From Azonexus sp. (GTDB lineage Bacteria; Pseudomonadota; Gammaproteobacteria; Burkholderiales; Rhodocyclaceae), in NCBI GenBank assembly GCA_030697085.1, contig JAUYQT010000784.1, positions 1-6,651 of the forward strand: a stretch of DNA of 6,651 bases. The letters are read 5' to 3'. The notes under the pieces are model-generated. The model saw only the letters and a program-made list of their open reading frames with translations. It was not told where the DNA came from and searched no databases. Below, piece by piece: positions 1-5,839 of the stretch (positions within the stretch are counted from its first letter, which is position 1; the number at the start of each line of letters is the position of its first letter). Both the position numbers and the translations under genes were made by a program.

Positions 1-2000
1 CCGCGAATCGGTGGCGGGTTGAAAACCAGCGCCAAGCCATCCGGCTGCATCATGCCGACGCCCATGAACTTGCCGGCCAGATCCTGCGCCTTGGCTTCAC
101 GCTCGCTCCAGTCCTTGAGCGGGATGAAAATGGTGCCCGCATTTGGCTTGTTGCCGCCACCGATCAGGTCGAAGCCGGAAACGATGAAGGTATGTTTGAC
201 GCCAGGGTCTTTGCTGATGACCTGACGCATGTTTTCACCCGTCGTGGCGGTACGCCTCAGCGTTGCACCGTCGGGCAGCATCAGCGCCGAGATCAGATAA
301 CCCTGATCTTCGGCCGGCACGAAGCTGCCGGGAATGATGCGGAACAGGACTGCGGTCAACCCGATAACCAGGGCAAAAATCAGCGCGCCGATAATGCCGT
401 GCTTCAACGTTAAGCCTACCGTGCGGGTATACGAACGCGTGAAACGCTCAAATAGCCGGTTGAATGGCGCGAACAGCTTGTTTTCCGTGTGTTGTGGTTT
501 GAGCAGTAGGGCGCACAAGGCCGGCGTCAGGGTCAGCGCGACAATACCGGAAATGACCACAGCAACGGCGACCGTGACGGCAAACTGCTTGTAAAGCTGG
601 CCGGCAATGCCACCCAGGAAAGCAACGGGAATAAACACCGCGACGAGCACCAGCACAATCGCGACCAGCGCGCCGGAGACTTCCTGCATCGCTTTGATGG
701 CCGCATCACGCGGGGAGAGTTTTTCTTCATCCATCAAGCGCTCGACGTTTTCGAGCACGACGATCGCGTCATCAACGACGATACCGATCGACAGCACCAT
801 GGCGAACAAGGTCAGGGTATTGATCGAAAAACCGAACAACCAGAGGCCGGCAAAGGTGCCAATCAGTGAAATGGGGACGGCAATCATCGGAATCAGCGTT
901 GCCCGCCAGCTTTGCAGGAAAAGGAAAACAACGGCGAGAACGAGCAGCATGGCTTCAACCAGCGTTTTGACTACTTCGCTGATCGAGGCGGAAACGAATA
1001 AGGTGGTGTCGAAAGGGATGACATAGCCCATGCCCTCCGGGAACTTGTCTTTCAGCGTTTCCATCTTGCTGCGAACCAGTTCAGCCACTTCCAGCGCGTT
1101 GGCGCCAGTCTGCAAAAAGACCCCCATGGCAATGGTCGGCTGACCGTCCAGCGTGACCTGCTGGTCGTAGCTGTTGGCACCCAGTTCAATCGTCGCAATG
1201 TCTTTCAGGCGCAGCGTGCCGCCTGGGCCACTGGCGCGAATAATGATGTCGCCAAAGGCTTCCGGCGTCAGCAGGCGTCCTTTGGCGGTGACGGTATAGA
1301 CCAGCATCTGTTCCGCAGGCGAAGGATCCTGGCCGATTTTTCCGGCCGCATTCTGGGCATTTTGCGCCCTGATTGCCGTCGCGACATCACTCGTCGTCAA
1401 CCCCAGTTGCGCCAGGCGGTCGGGCTTCAGCCAGACGCGCATGGCGTAATCCTGGGCCCCGAAAATGGTTACATCGCCGACGCCCCTGATCCGCTTCAAC
1501 TCATCGGCAATATTCAGGCTGGCGTAATTGGAGAGAAAAAGCGTGTTGTAGCGCCCCTTGTCCGACTCCAGCGCGACCACTTGCAGAATGTCGTTGGAAC
1601 GTTTCTGGACAATTACCCCGTTGCGCCGAACCTCTTCCGGTAGTCGCGCTTCAGCGGTTTTTACCCGATTATTGACGTTGACCGCAGCTGTATCGACATT
1701 GGTGCCGACGTCGAACGTTGCGGTGATCGTCAGCACGCCGTTGGCGCTGGCTGAAGAGCTGAAATAAAGCAGGTTTTCCACCCCGTTCAATTGCTCTTCG
1801 ATCGGCGCTGCGACGGTCTGGGCCAGCGTTTCTGCCGAAGCACCGGGGAAGGTTGCGCTGATCAGCACCGTCGGTGGCGCGATTTGCGGATATTGCGCAA
1901 TCGGCAGCACCCGCGAGGCGACCAGCCCGGCGATGATGATGATGATGGAAATGACCGACGCGAAAATCGGCCGGTTGATGAAAAATCGGGAAAAGTTCAT
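1..2000 (-). CDS. RND efflux pump inner-membrane subunit, AcrB/MexB type (HAE-1 family), 3' end outside window
   Basis: This is the inner-membrane, proton-driven subunit of a tripartite multidrug efflux pump. The frame is open from the ATG at 2000 to the window edge: 666 codons, against about 1,040 for the family, so roughly the C-terminal third is missing. The N-terminus MNFSRFFINRPIF followed by a hydrophobic helix (about 10-30) and the segment LPIAQYPQIAPP are typical of HAE-1 proteins. A large periplasmic domain (about 31-340) includes YAMRVWLKP and AIRAQNAQ. Helices TM2 to TM6 follow from about 342. TM4 contains IGIVVDDAIVVLENVERLM; Asp410 and Asp411 match the proton-relay pair D407/D408 of AcrB. 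TM7 begins near 540, and the second periplasmic loop contains SGFDLIGGGNK, equivalent to the AcrB switch loop. By eye Phe605 and Phe610 match AcrB F610 and F615, while the F617 position is Leu. The relay Lys of TM10 lies outside the window. The start is 3 bp after the fusion-protein stop, indicating one operon. An outer-membrane factor gene could follow beyond position 1, but this cannot be seen. Confidence 0.97.
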   Translation of the reverse strand, partial: MNFSRFFINRPIFASVISIIIIIAGLVASRVLPIAQYPQIAPPTVLISATFPGASAETLAQTVAAPIEEQLNGVENLLYFSSSASANGVLTITATFDVGTNVDTAAVNVNNRVKTAEARLPEEVRRNGVIVQKRSNDILQVVALESDKGRYNTLFLSNYASLNIADELKRIRGVGDVTIFGAQDYAMRVWLKPDRLAQLGLTTSDVATAIRAQNAQNAAGKIGQDPSPAEQMLVYTVTAKGRLLTPEAFGDIIIRASGPGGTLRLKDIATIELGANSYDQQVTLDGQPTIAMGVFLQTGANALEVAELVRSKMETLKDKFPEGMGYVIPFDTTLFVSASISEVVKTLVEAMLLVLAVVFLFLQSWRATLIPMIAVPISLIGTFAGLWLFGFSINTLTLFAMVLSIGIVVDDAIVVLENVERLMDEEKLSPRDAAIKAMQEVSGALVAIVLVLVAVFIPVAFLGGIAGQLYKQFAVTVAVAVVISGIVALTLTPALCALLLKPQHTENKLFAPFNRLFERFTRSYTRTVGLTLKHGIIGALIFALVIGLTAVLFRIIPGSFVPAEDQGYLISALMLPDGATLRRTATTGENMRQVISKDPGVKHTFIVSGFDLIGGGNKPNAGTIFIPLKDWSEREAKAQDLAGKFMGVGMMQPDGLALVFNPPPIR

Positions 2001-2003
2001 CGC

Positions 2004-3146
2004 TTATTCCTTCGCTGCCGGCTTCGCGGGCGTGGCGGCGCCGGGCGCGCCGGCAGTGCCCGGTGCGGCACCTGCAGGATGCGGCGCAACCGGGGCACCG
2101 GGGCGCAGCTTCATGAGGTTATCGACAATCACCTTGTCGCCAGCTTGCAAACCGCCAATGACGACCCAATCCTTGCCGCGCCATTCGGCGACCTGAATCG
2201 GGCGCGGCGCGACCTTGTCTTCCGCCCCTGCGAGCATCACCATGGCGCCTTGTTCGTTCTGAATAATCGCCGCTTGCGGCACTAGAAAAACACCTTCGCG
2301 CTCGCCGGTGAGCAGACGGATACGGACGAATTGGCCGGGTAAAAGCAGGTTTTCCGTGTTGTCGAATTCAGCGCGCAATTGCTGGGTGCCGAGCGTGGTG
2401 TCGATATTGCTGGCGAGGAAATTGAGCTTGCCCGGTTTGGCATAGGTCGTGCCGTTGGCCAAAATCAACTCAACGCCTTTAATATTTTGCTGGGTGACAC
2501 GGCCACCGGCGAGTTTGTTCAGGTCGCTGTCGCCCAGGCTGAAACTGACCCAGATCGGGTTGCTCTGGAAAATCGAGGTGAGCAGGCTGTCGGTGCCGGC
2601 AGTAATCAGATTGCCTTCAGACTTCACGGCGCGCCCGGTGCTGCCGCCAACCGGGGCGGTAACGGTCGTCCAGGAAAGATTTAGTTGCGCCTGATGCAGA
2701 GCGGCCTGAGCGATGGCGTTGGTTGAAACGGTTGCGTCGTATTCGCGCTGGCTGATTGCCCTGGATTCGATCAAGCCTTTCAGACGCAGCATTTCACGGT
2801 TGGCTTGATCAGCTTTCGCTTTGGCATCGGCCAGTGTAATTTCGTAAGTGGAACGATCAATCTGGAACAAGGGCTGGCCAGCTTTCACGGTTTCGCCCTC
2901 TTGATAAAGGCGCTTGACCAGAATGCCGCCGACCCGGGCCCTTACTTCCGTTTCCCGCGCACCCTCGGTTTGCGCCATGACTTCAATCGCTGACGGTACG
3001 CTCTGTGGCTGCATTTCAAGCACGGTAACCGGCATCGGCCCACGTTCCGGGGCGGCTGGGGGCTTGTTGTCCGAGCAGGCGCTGAGGGCGCTGGCGGCGA
3101 TAATCAGGGAAAGAGTGGTGCGCCGAAAGAGGTGGCCGGAAGTCAT
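2004..3146 (-). CDS. RND efflux periplasmic adaptor (membrane fusion) lipoprotein, AcrA/MexA type
   Basis: This is the periplasmic adaptor that links the RND pump to an outer-membrane channel. With the start at 3146 it has 380 residues, close to AcrA (397) and MexA (383). The N-terminus is a lipoprotein signal: two Arg, a hydrophobic stretch and the lipobox LSAC, with Cys24 as the predicted lipidated residue. The domain order is classical: first lipoyl half at about 65-97 (VGGILVKRLYQEGETVKAGQPL), a coiled-coil hairpin at about 98-157 (RAISQREYD near its tip, then AALHQAQLNL), the second lipoyl half (TVTAPVGG...GRAVKSEGNL), and beta-barrel and membrane-proximal domains from about 190 to 350. 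The last 30 residues are a low-complexity Ala/Pro/Gly tail. The 3146 ATG was chosen over an in-frame ATG at 3188 because it has a GGAG 8 nt upstream and begins the signal peptide directly. The 3188 start would also lie upstream of the predicted transcription start. The gene is first in the operon and 3 bp ahead of the pump gene. Confidence 0.97.
   Translation of the reverse strand: MTSGHLFRRTTLSLIIAASALSACSDNKPPAAPERGPMPVTVLEMQPQSVPSAIEVMAQTEGARETEVRARVGGILVKRLYQEGETVKAGQPLFQIDRSTYEITLADAKAKADQANREMLRLKGLIESRAISQREYDATVSTNAIAQAALHQAQLNLSWTTVTAPVGGSTGRAVKSEGNLITAGTDSLLTSIFQSNPIWVSFSLGDSDLNKLAGGRVTQQNIKGVELILANGTTYAKPGKLNFLASNIDTTLGTQQLRAEFDNTENLLLPGQFVRIRLLTGEREGVFLVPQAAIIQNEQGAMVMLAGAEDKVAPRPIQVAEWRGKDWVVIGGLQAGDKVIVDNLMKLRPGAPVAPHPAGAAPGTAGAPGAATPAKPAAKE
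2008..2012 (-). promoter_or_regulatory. Ribosome binding site of the RND pump gene, inside the adaptor gene's 3' end
   Basis: AAGGA on the minus strand lies 7 nt before the ATG at 2000 and is built from the adaptor's final Lys-Glu codons (AAG GAA, then TAA). The overlap implies that ribosomes finishing the adaptor can reinitiate at the pump gene. This fits coupled synthesis of the two partners. Confidence 0.75.
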
Positions 3147-3154
3147 GGGGATTG

Positions 3155-3158
3155 CTCC
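3155..3158 (-). promoter_or_regulatory. Ribosome binding site that fixes the adaptor start
   Basis: GGAG on the minus strand sits 8 nt before the ATG at 3146. It selects this ATG over the upstream in-frame ATG at 3188, which lies inside the operator and promoter region and has no such motif. Confidence 0.7.
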
Positions 3159-3177
3159 ATTGAGGATTATTTGCGTT

Positions 3178-3205
3178 ATTATATACATTCACGCATGTAT
3201 GTAAA
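3178..3205 (-). promoter_or_regulatory. Sigma70-type promoter of the efflux operon
   Basis: Read on the minus strand, there is a -35 element TTTACA (3205-3200, five of six consensus bases), a 16-bp spacer and a perfect -10 element TATAAT (3183-3178). Transcription would begin near 3171, giving a leader of about 25 nt that carries the GGAG ribosome binding site. The operator palindrome at 3180-3203 covers nearly the whole promoter, so a bound repressor should block RNA polymerase. This is a sequence-based prediction, but both elements are good and well placed. Confidence 0.75.
3180..3203. promoter_or_regulatory. Predicted TetR/AcrR-type operator between pump operon and repressor
   Basis: This is an imperfect 24-bp palindrome centred between 3191 and 3192. 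The left half is TATATACATTCA. The right half, read on the other strand, is TACATACATGCG, and 9 of 12 positions are symmetric. By memory the E. coli AcrR operator has half-sites TACATACATT and AATGTATGTA around a four-base centre; this site matches it at about 19 of 24 positions. It overlaps the -35, spacer and part of the -10 of the efflux promoter and lies 76 bp upstream of the tetR start. Binding by the adjacent repressor, with release by pump substrates, is inferred. Confidence 0.7.
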
Positions 3206-3217
3206 TGATTTAGACAG

Positions 3218-3246
3218 TTGCCAGAACGGCTCGGGGCTTTAAGAAT
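3218..3246 (+). promoter_or_regulatory. Possible promoter of the TetR-type regulator gene
   Basis: On the plus strand TTGCCA (3218-3223, five of six matches to TTGACA) is followed by a 17-bp spacer and AAGAAT (3241-3246, four of six matches to TATAAT). The leader would be about 27 nt. The operator ends 14 bp upstream of this -35, so repressor binding could affect it partly. The -10 is weak, and a promoter overlapping the palindrome itself is also possible. Confidence 0.3.
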
Positions 3247-3267
3247 CAGCAGCCCGGAGCGTGGCGC

Positions 3268-3272
3268 AGGAG
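3268..3272 (+). promoter_or_regulatory. Ribosome binding site that fixes the tetR start
   Basis: AGGAG lies 7 nt before the ATG at 3280. An out-of-frame ATG at 3275 is only 2 nt from the motif, too close for normal initiation, and leads to a 17-residue frame without recognisable content. The 3280 start is therefore preferred. Confidence 0.75.
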
Positions 3273-3279
3273 AGATGAA

Positions 3280-3897
3280 ATGGTTAGGAAAACCAAGGAA
3301 GATACGGAAAAGACGCACAAGGATTTGATCGACGCGGCGCGCCAGGTTTTTCATCAATGCGGGGTCAGCCGGTCGACGCTAGAGAAGATTGCCAAGGCGG
3401 CGGGCGTGACGCGCGGCGCGGTCTACTGGCATTTCAAGGATAAAGCGGCGTTGTTTTTCGCGATGCGCGAAGATGTGTTTATACCGATGGTCGAGCGCAC
3501 CGATTCCTTCCTCTTTTCGGCCGCCTATGAAAATCCGCTCGATGCAATCGAGGCATCGCTCAAGGAGTTTTTCCGCGTGCTTGAAGATTGCTCGGTTGTG
3601 CGTGAAGTGTTCGAGATCATGATTTCACGCTGCGAGTACGTTGATGAGTTTGCCAGCGTGCAGGAAGAGGTTGGCCGGCCGGCGCATGAGTTTCTGCGGA
3701 AAATCGAAAGCGTTTATCAGCGGGCGGCTGAGAAGGGCATGCTGCGCGAAGGGCTCGATCCGACTCAGGCAGCGCGCGATACCTGGGCGTTTACCAGTGG
3801 CATATTGCATTTGCTGCTCGGCTGTCAGATGGGGCGAGGCCTTGATCAGCAAATTCCCGAGATGATCTCGACTCACATGGCGTTGCGGCGGCGCTAA
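3280..3897 (+). CDS. TetR/AcrR-family transcriptional repressor of the adjacent efflux operon
   Basis: This is a 205-residue DNA-binding regulator, in the size range of AcrR (215) and TtgR (210). The N-terminus MVRKTKEDTEKT leads into a TetR_N domain (about 15-60). Its helix-turn-helix (about 33-52) contains TLEKIAKAAGVTRGAVYWHF, followed by KDKAALF, which is very typical of AcrR/TtgR/MexR2-like proteins. The C-terminal ligand and dimer domain resembles the MAATS-type domain of AcrR. It includes ENPLDAIEASLKEFF at 84-98 and VFEIMISRCEYVDEF at 110-124, where family members usually read close to IL..KCE.tDE. The gene is divergent from the pump operon with 133 bp between the starts, and that gap holds a matching operator. 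Local repression of the pump with release by hydrophobic drugs is inferred from this arrangement and from AcrR and TtgR. The ligand cannot be predicted. Confidence 0.96.
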   Translation: MVRKTKEDTEKTHKDLIDAARQVFHQCGVSRSTLEKIAKAAGVTRGAVYWHFKDKAALFFAMREDVFIPMVERTDSFLFSAAYENPLDAIEASLKEFFRVLEDCSVVREVFEIMISRCEYVDEFASVQEEVGRPAHEFLRKIESVYQRAAEKGMLREGLDPTQAARDTWAFTSGILHLLLGCQMGRGLDQQIPEMISTHMALRRR

Positions 3898-3990
3898 TTT
3901 AAGCCTGAAATCCCGGTTGACCGCAGCGTTTTGTCGGGTTTTCCATCGCACTGGCGTTTGTTGAGGCGGACCGGCTGCGCGCTATTTGGC
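3898..3990. other. Convergent junction between tetR and eptA
   Basis: This is a 93-bp gap where the two stop codons face each other. The only hairpin candidate is AAA-t-CCCG (3908-3915) pairing with CGGG-t-TTT (3935-3942) around a 19-nt loop. That is seven pairs with one mismatch, followed on the plus strand by a very short T stretch. It could be a weak terminator for tetR, but it is far from convincing. I see no open frame or repeat here. Read-through would make antisense RNA over each neighbour's 3' end. Confidence 0.4.
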
Positions 3991-5598
3991 CTACCGGGTG
4001 CCGTTGAGAATATCGAGTTTAGGGCGGTAAATTTCGGTTTCGATCCTCATCAAGCCAAGCACGGTGTGGACCACGTTGTCGTGGGTAAAGTGGTCGTGCC
4101 TCTTTTTTAGCAGCGCCGATTTATCGACGTCCTGAAAGCCGCTACCGAGCCAGATGATTGCCGGTACATGCAGTTGATTATCCGGTGCGATGGCACGCGG
4201 TAGGCCGTGCAGATAGATGCCGTTTTCACCCAGTGATTCACCGTGGTCACTGAGATAGAAGAGCGCTGTTTCAAAGTTTTTATCGTTGCGCTTGAGCAAT
4301 TCGATGGTCTTGCCGAGAAAATGATCGGTATAAAAAATTGCGTTATCGTAGGCGTTACCGATTTCTTCCCGGGTGCATTGACTGAGGTCGTTGCTCTTGC
4401 AAACCGGGCGAAACTTCTCAAAAGCCGGCGGGTAACGTTTGAAGTAAGCCGGCCCGTGATTCCCCATCTGGTGCAAAACGACAAATAGATCGCCCGTCGG
4501 GTGGCTGTCGACGTAAGCCTGGACTCTGGGCAGCATGCCTTCGTCCCGACATTCTTCATCGCAAAGCGGATTCGATTGCGGCGATTTGAATTCCTCGTAA
4601 GCGGCGCGGACGGCGACGCCTTTTGAATCCGAGTTGTTGTCCAGCCAGAGAACGTTGACCCCGGCACGTTGCAAAATGTCGAGCAGGTTTTCCTGGGAAG
4701 CGGCCGTTTTAAGATCGAAATCATCCATGCCCGCCATTGAAAACATGCAAGGCACCGAAACGGCTGTCGAGGTGCCGCAAGCCCAGTAGTTGGAAAAATT
4801 TACCACTTGCGCCGCTTGCAATTGTGGCGTGGTGTCGCGGGCATAACCGTTGGTTGAGAAACGGTCTGCCCGCGCTGTTTCGCCAACCACCAGCACGATG
4901 AGCTGGCGATTGTGCTGGGTACTGGCTTTGCGCGCGTCGGCCCCAAGGATGGTCAATGTCTCGGCACTTTGCGTCGAGAGCGCCTGGTTGGCGTAGCGGA
5001 TCGCCGAGTAGGTGAAGTAGGCCGGGTTGGTATAGCTGCGCAATGGCTTGTGTTCGCGCAGAAACGAGGCGTAAAAACTACTGGATGCCATGACCAGGGC
5101 GATGACGATCACGATCAGGCTGATAATCAGCCCGGCGCGGTAAGCAAGTTCGCGCCGCCAGCCCCGCCAGCGGAGCGGAATTTTTGCCACAATGATGGCC
5201 GGCAAGGCACCGAGAAAAATGAAATAGGCGAAAAATTTGCCGGTGATTAAATCCCGTGTTTCGGCAGGATTGGTCTGTACCGCATTCCGCAGCATTTCAT
5301 CGCTGATGACGACACCGTAGCTGTCCATAAAATAGGCAGCCAGCGAGGCGAGGAGCAAAAAGACGATCAATACCGGCTTGGTCGCCCGTCCAAAACTGAT
5401 CAAGGCCAGCAGGAGGGTATTGATCGCGATAAACGCTGCCGTCAGTGATGCCAGGTAGATGGCTTTGCCACTGTCAAGCGGGTAGATTTTCAGCGTGTTG
5501 GCAAAAAATGTCAGGTTGCAAGCGGCCACAAGAAACAGGCTGACGAGCAGGGTTAGCGTGTTGCTGCTCAGCCCGTTGATGGGCAATCGGATTTTCAT
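3991..5598 (-). CDS. eptA: Phosphoethanolamine-lipid A transferase EptA (PmrC/MCR relative)
   Basis: This inner-membrane enzyme transfers phosphoethanolamine from phosphatidylethanolamine to lipid A phosphates at the periplasmic face. The change lowers negative charge and binding of polymyxins and other cationic peptides. Its 535 residues are full length for the family (MCR-1 has 541). Five membrane helices lie at about 13-35, 46-70, 75-93, 121-140 and 154-174, followed by a periplasmic alkaline-phosphatase-fold (sulfatase-like) domain. Matches to MCR-1 by eye are: Glu240 in VVGETARADRFS (E246), nucleophile Thr278 in CGTSTAVSVPC (T285), His380 in GNHGPAY (H395), Asp451-His452 in LSDHGESLGENG (D465/H466) and His464 in YLHGLP (H478). 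Cysteine pairs 274/284, 346/350 and 400/408 match the family's three disulfides. The start at 5598 has no good ribosome binding site (the nearest AGG is 14 nt away), but MKIRLPINGL followed by helix 1 is normal for EptA and no better start exists. It appears to be a single-gene unit with its own promoter. Whether it is chromosomal EptA or nearer to MCR enzymes cannot be told without a tree; the context looks chromosomal. Confidence 0.97.
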   Translation of the reverse strand: MKIRLPINGLSSNTLTLLVSLFLVAACNLTFFANTLKIYPLDSGKAIYLASLTAAFIAINTLLLALISFGRATKPVLIVFLLLASLAAYFMDSYGVVISDEMLRNAVQTNPAETRDLITGKFFAYFIFLGALPAIIVAKIPLRWRGWRRELAYRAGLIISLIVIVIALVMASSSFYASFLREHKPLRSYTNPAYFTYSAIRYANQALSTQSAETLTILGADARKASTQHNRQLIVLVVGETARADRFSTNGYARDTTPQLQAAQVVNFSNYWACGTSTAVSVPCMFSMAGMDDFDLKTAASQENLLDILQRAGVNVLWLDNNSDSKGVAVRAAYEEFKSPQSNPLCDEECRDEGMLPRVQAYVDSHPTGDLFVVLHQMGNHGPAYFKRYPPAFEKFRPVCKSNDLSQCTREEIGNAYDNAIFYTDHFLGKTIELLKRNDKNFETALFYLSDHGESLGENGIYLHGLPRAIAPDNQLHVPAIIWLGSGFQDVDKSALLKKRHDHFTHDNVVHTVLGLMRIETEIYRPKLDILNGTR

Positions 5599-5626
5599 AA
5601 AAGACTGTTTTACCTGTAAATGGCGA

Positions 5627-5661
5627 GCTGCGGGTAGGGCTTTGGTTGTCTTGAGCGCAGC
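5627..5661 (-). other. Possible hairpin in the eptA leader
   Basis: GCTGCG at 5627-5632 and CGCAGC at 5656-5661 are perfect inverted copies separated by 23 nt. They lie about 30-60 nt before the eptA ATG and inside the predicted leader. A six-pair stem with such a large loop is only moderately stable and may be chance. Confidence 0.2.
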
Positions 5662-5680
5662 GTAGATCGTGCCAGAAGAG

Positions 5681-5709
5681 GATATATCGAAAAAATTAAG
5701 CCTTGGTTA
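5681..5709 (-). promoter_or_regulatory. Possible activator-dependent promoter of eptA
   Basis: On the minus strand TATATC (5686-5681, four of six matches to the -10 consensus) is preceded at 17 bp by TAACCA (5709-5704), a poor -35 with three of six matches. The poor -35 coincides with the PmrA-box-like repeat, the arrangement expected when a response regulator substitutes for -35 recognition. Transcription would start near 5674, giving a leader of about 75 nt. Confidence 0.35.
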
Positions 5710-5711
5710 AG
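5695..5711 (-). promoter_or_regulatory. PmrA-box-like direct repeat upstream of eptA
   Basis: Read towards eptA the site is CTTAAC, five bases, CTTAAT. The enterobacterial PmrA (BasR) box is YTTAAK-N5-YTTAAK, so 11 of 12 specified bases match with exact spacing, orientation and a plausible position 8 bp before a -10 element. eptA (pmrC) is the best-known PmrA target in Salmonella and E. coli. Control by a PmrAB-like system is inferred; no such regulator is encoded in the window. Confidence 0.55.
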
Positions 5712-5839
5712 CATTATGTTCGCACGGGCTGAAAATTGTTGGCGGCAAGAATTTTGGTCAGAGACGGTAATTTTATAGTGAACGCACCAAAGACTTTGTT
5801 CAGTCGAGGTTTCAAGGTTACCGCGCATAGCGGCTGGTC

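Noticed and set aside
607..1026. 139-residue plus-strand frame antisense to the pump gene
   Set aside because: It is Ser/Thr-rich and without motifs, and lies wholly inside a well-conserved RND coding sequence; it is a by-product of codon usage.
1791..2285. 164-residue plus-strand frame across the adaptor/pump junction
   Set aside because: Arg/Asp-rich low-complexity translation opposite two confident genes, with no ribosome binding site or family resemblance.
3147..3188. Longer adaptor start at 3188, adding 14 residues
   Set aside because: It would put the ATG inside the operator and upstream of the predicted transcription start, lacks a ribosome binding site and would push the lipoprotein signal away from the N-terminus.
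3275..3328. Short 17-codon frame starting five bases before the tetR ATG
   Set aside because: Its ATG is only 2 nt from AGGAG, the peptide is not recognisable, and the motif is ideally spaced for the real tetR start.
3016..3357. 113-residue minus-strand frame spanning the divergent promoter region
   Set aside because: It overlaps tetR, the operator and the adaptor signal peptide in another frame, and has no coding character.
4107..4724. 205-residue minus-strand frame in another register within eptA
   Set aside because: It is an alternative reading of the EptA catalytic domain, with Arg/Ser/Thr-rich composition and no domain.
5779..5802. Dyad with core CAAAGACTTTG and flanking TGAA/TTCA upstream of eptA
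   Set aside because: The core has a one-base centre and the outer arms are offset by extra bases on one side, so it is neither a sound hairpin nor a match to an operator I know.
5772..5802. Second eptA promoter, TATAAA at 5777-5772 with TGAACA 19 bp upstream
   Set aside because: The spacer is too long and the -35 weak; a distal promoter cannot be excluded but is less supported than the one next to the PmrA-like box.
5821..5836. Hairpin CCGC/GCGG just after the rarD stop as a terminator
   Set aside because: The stem is only four pairs and no T-run follows on the rarD strand.
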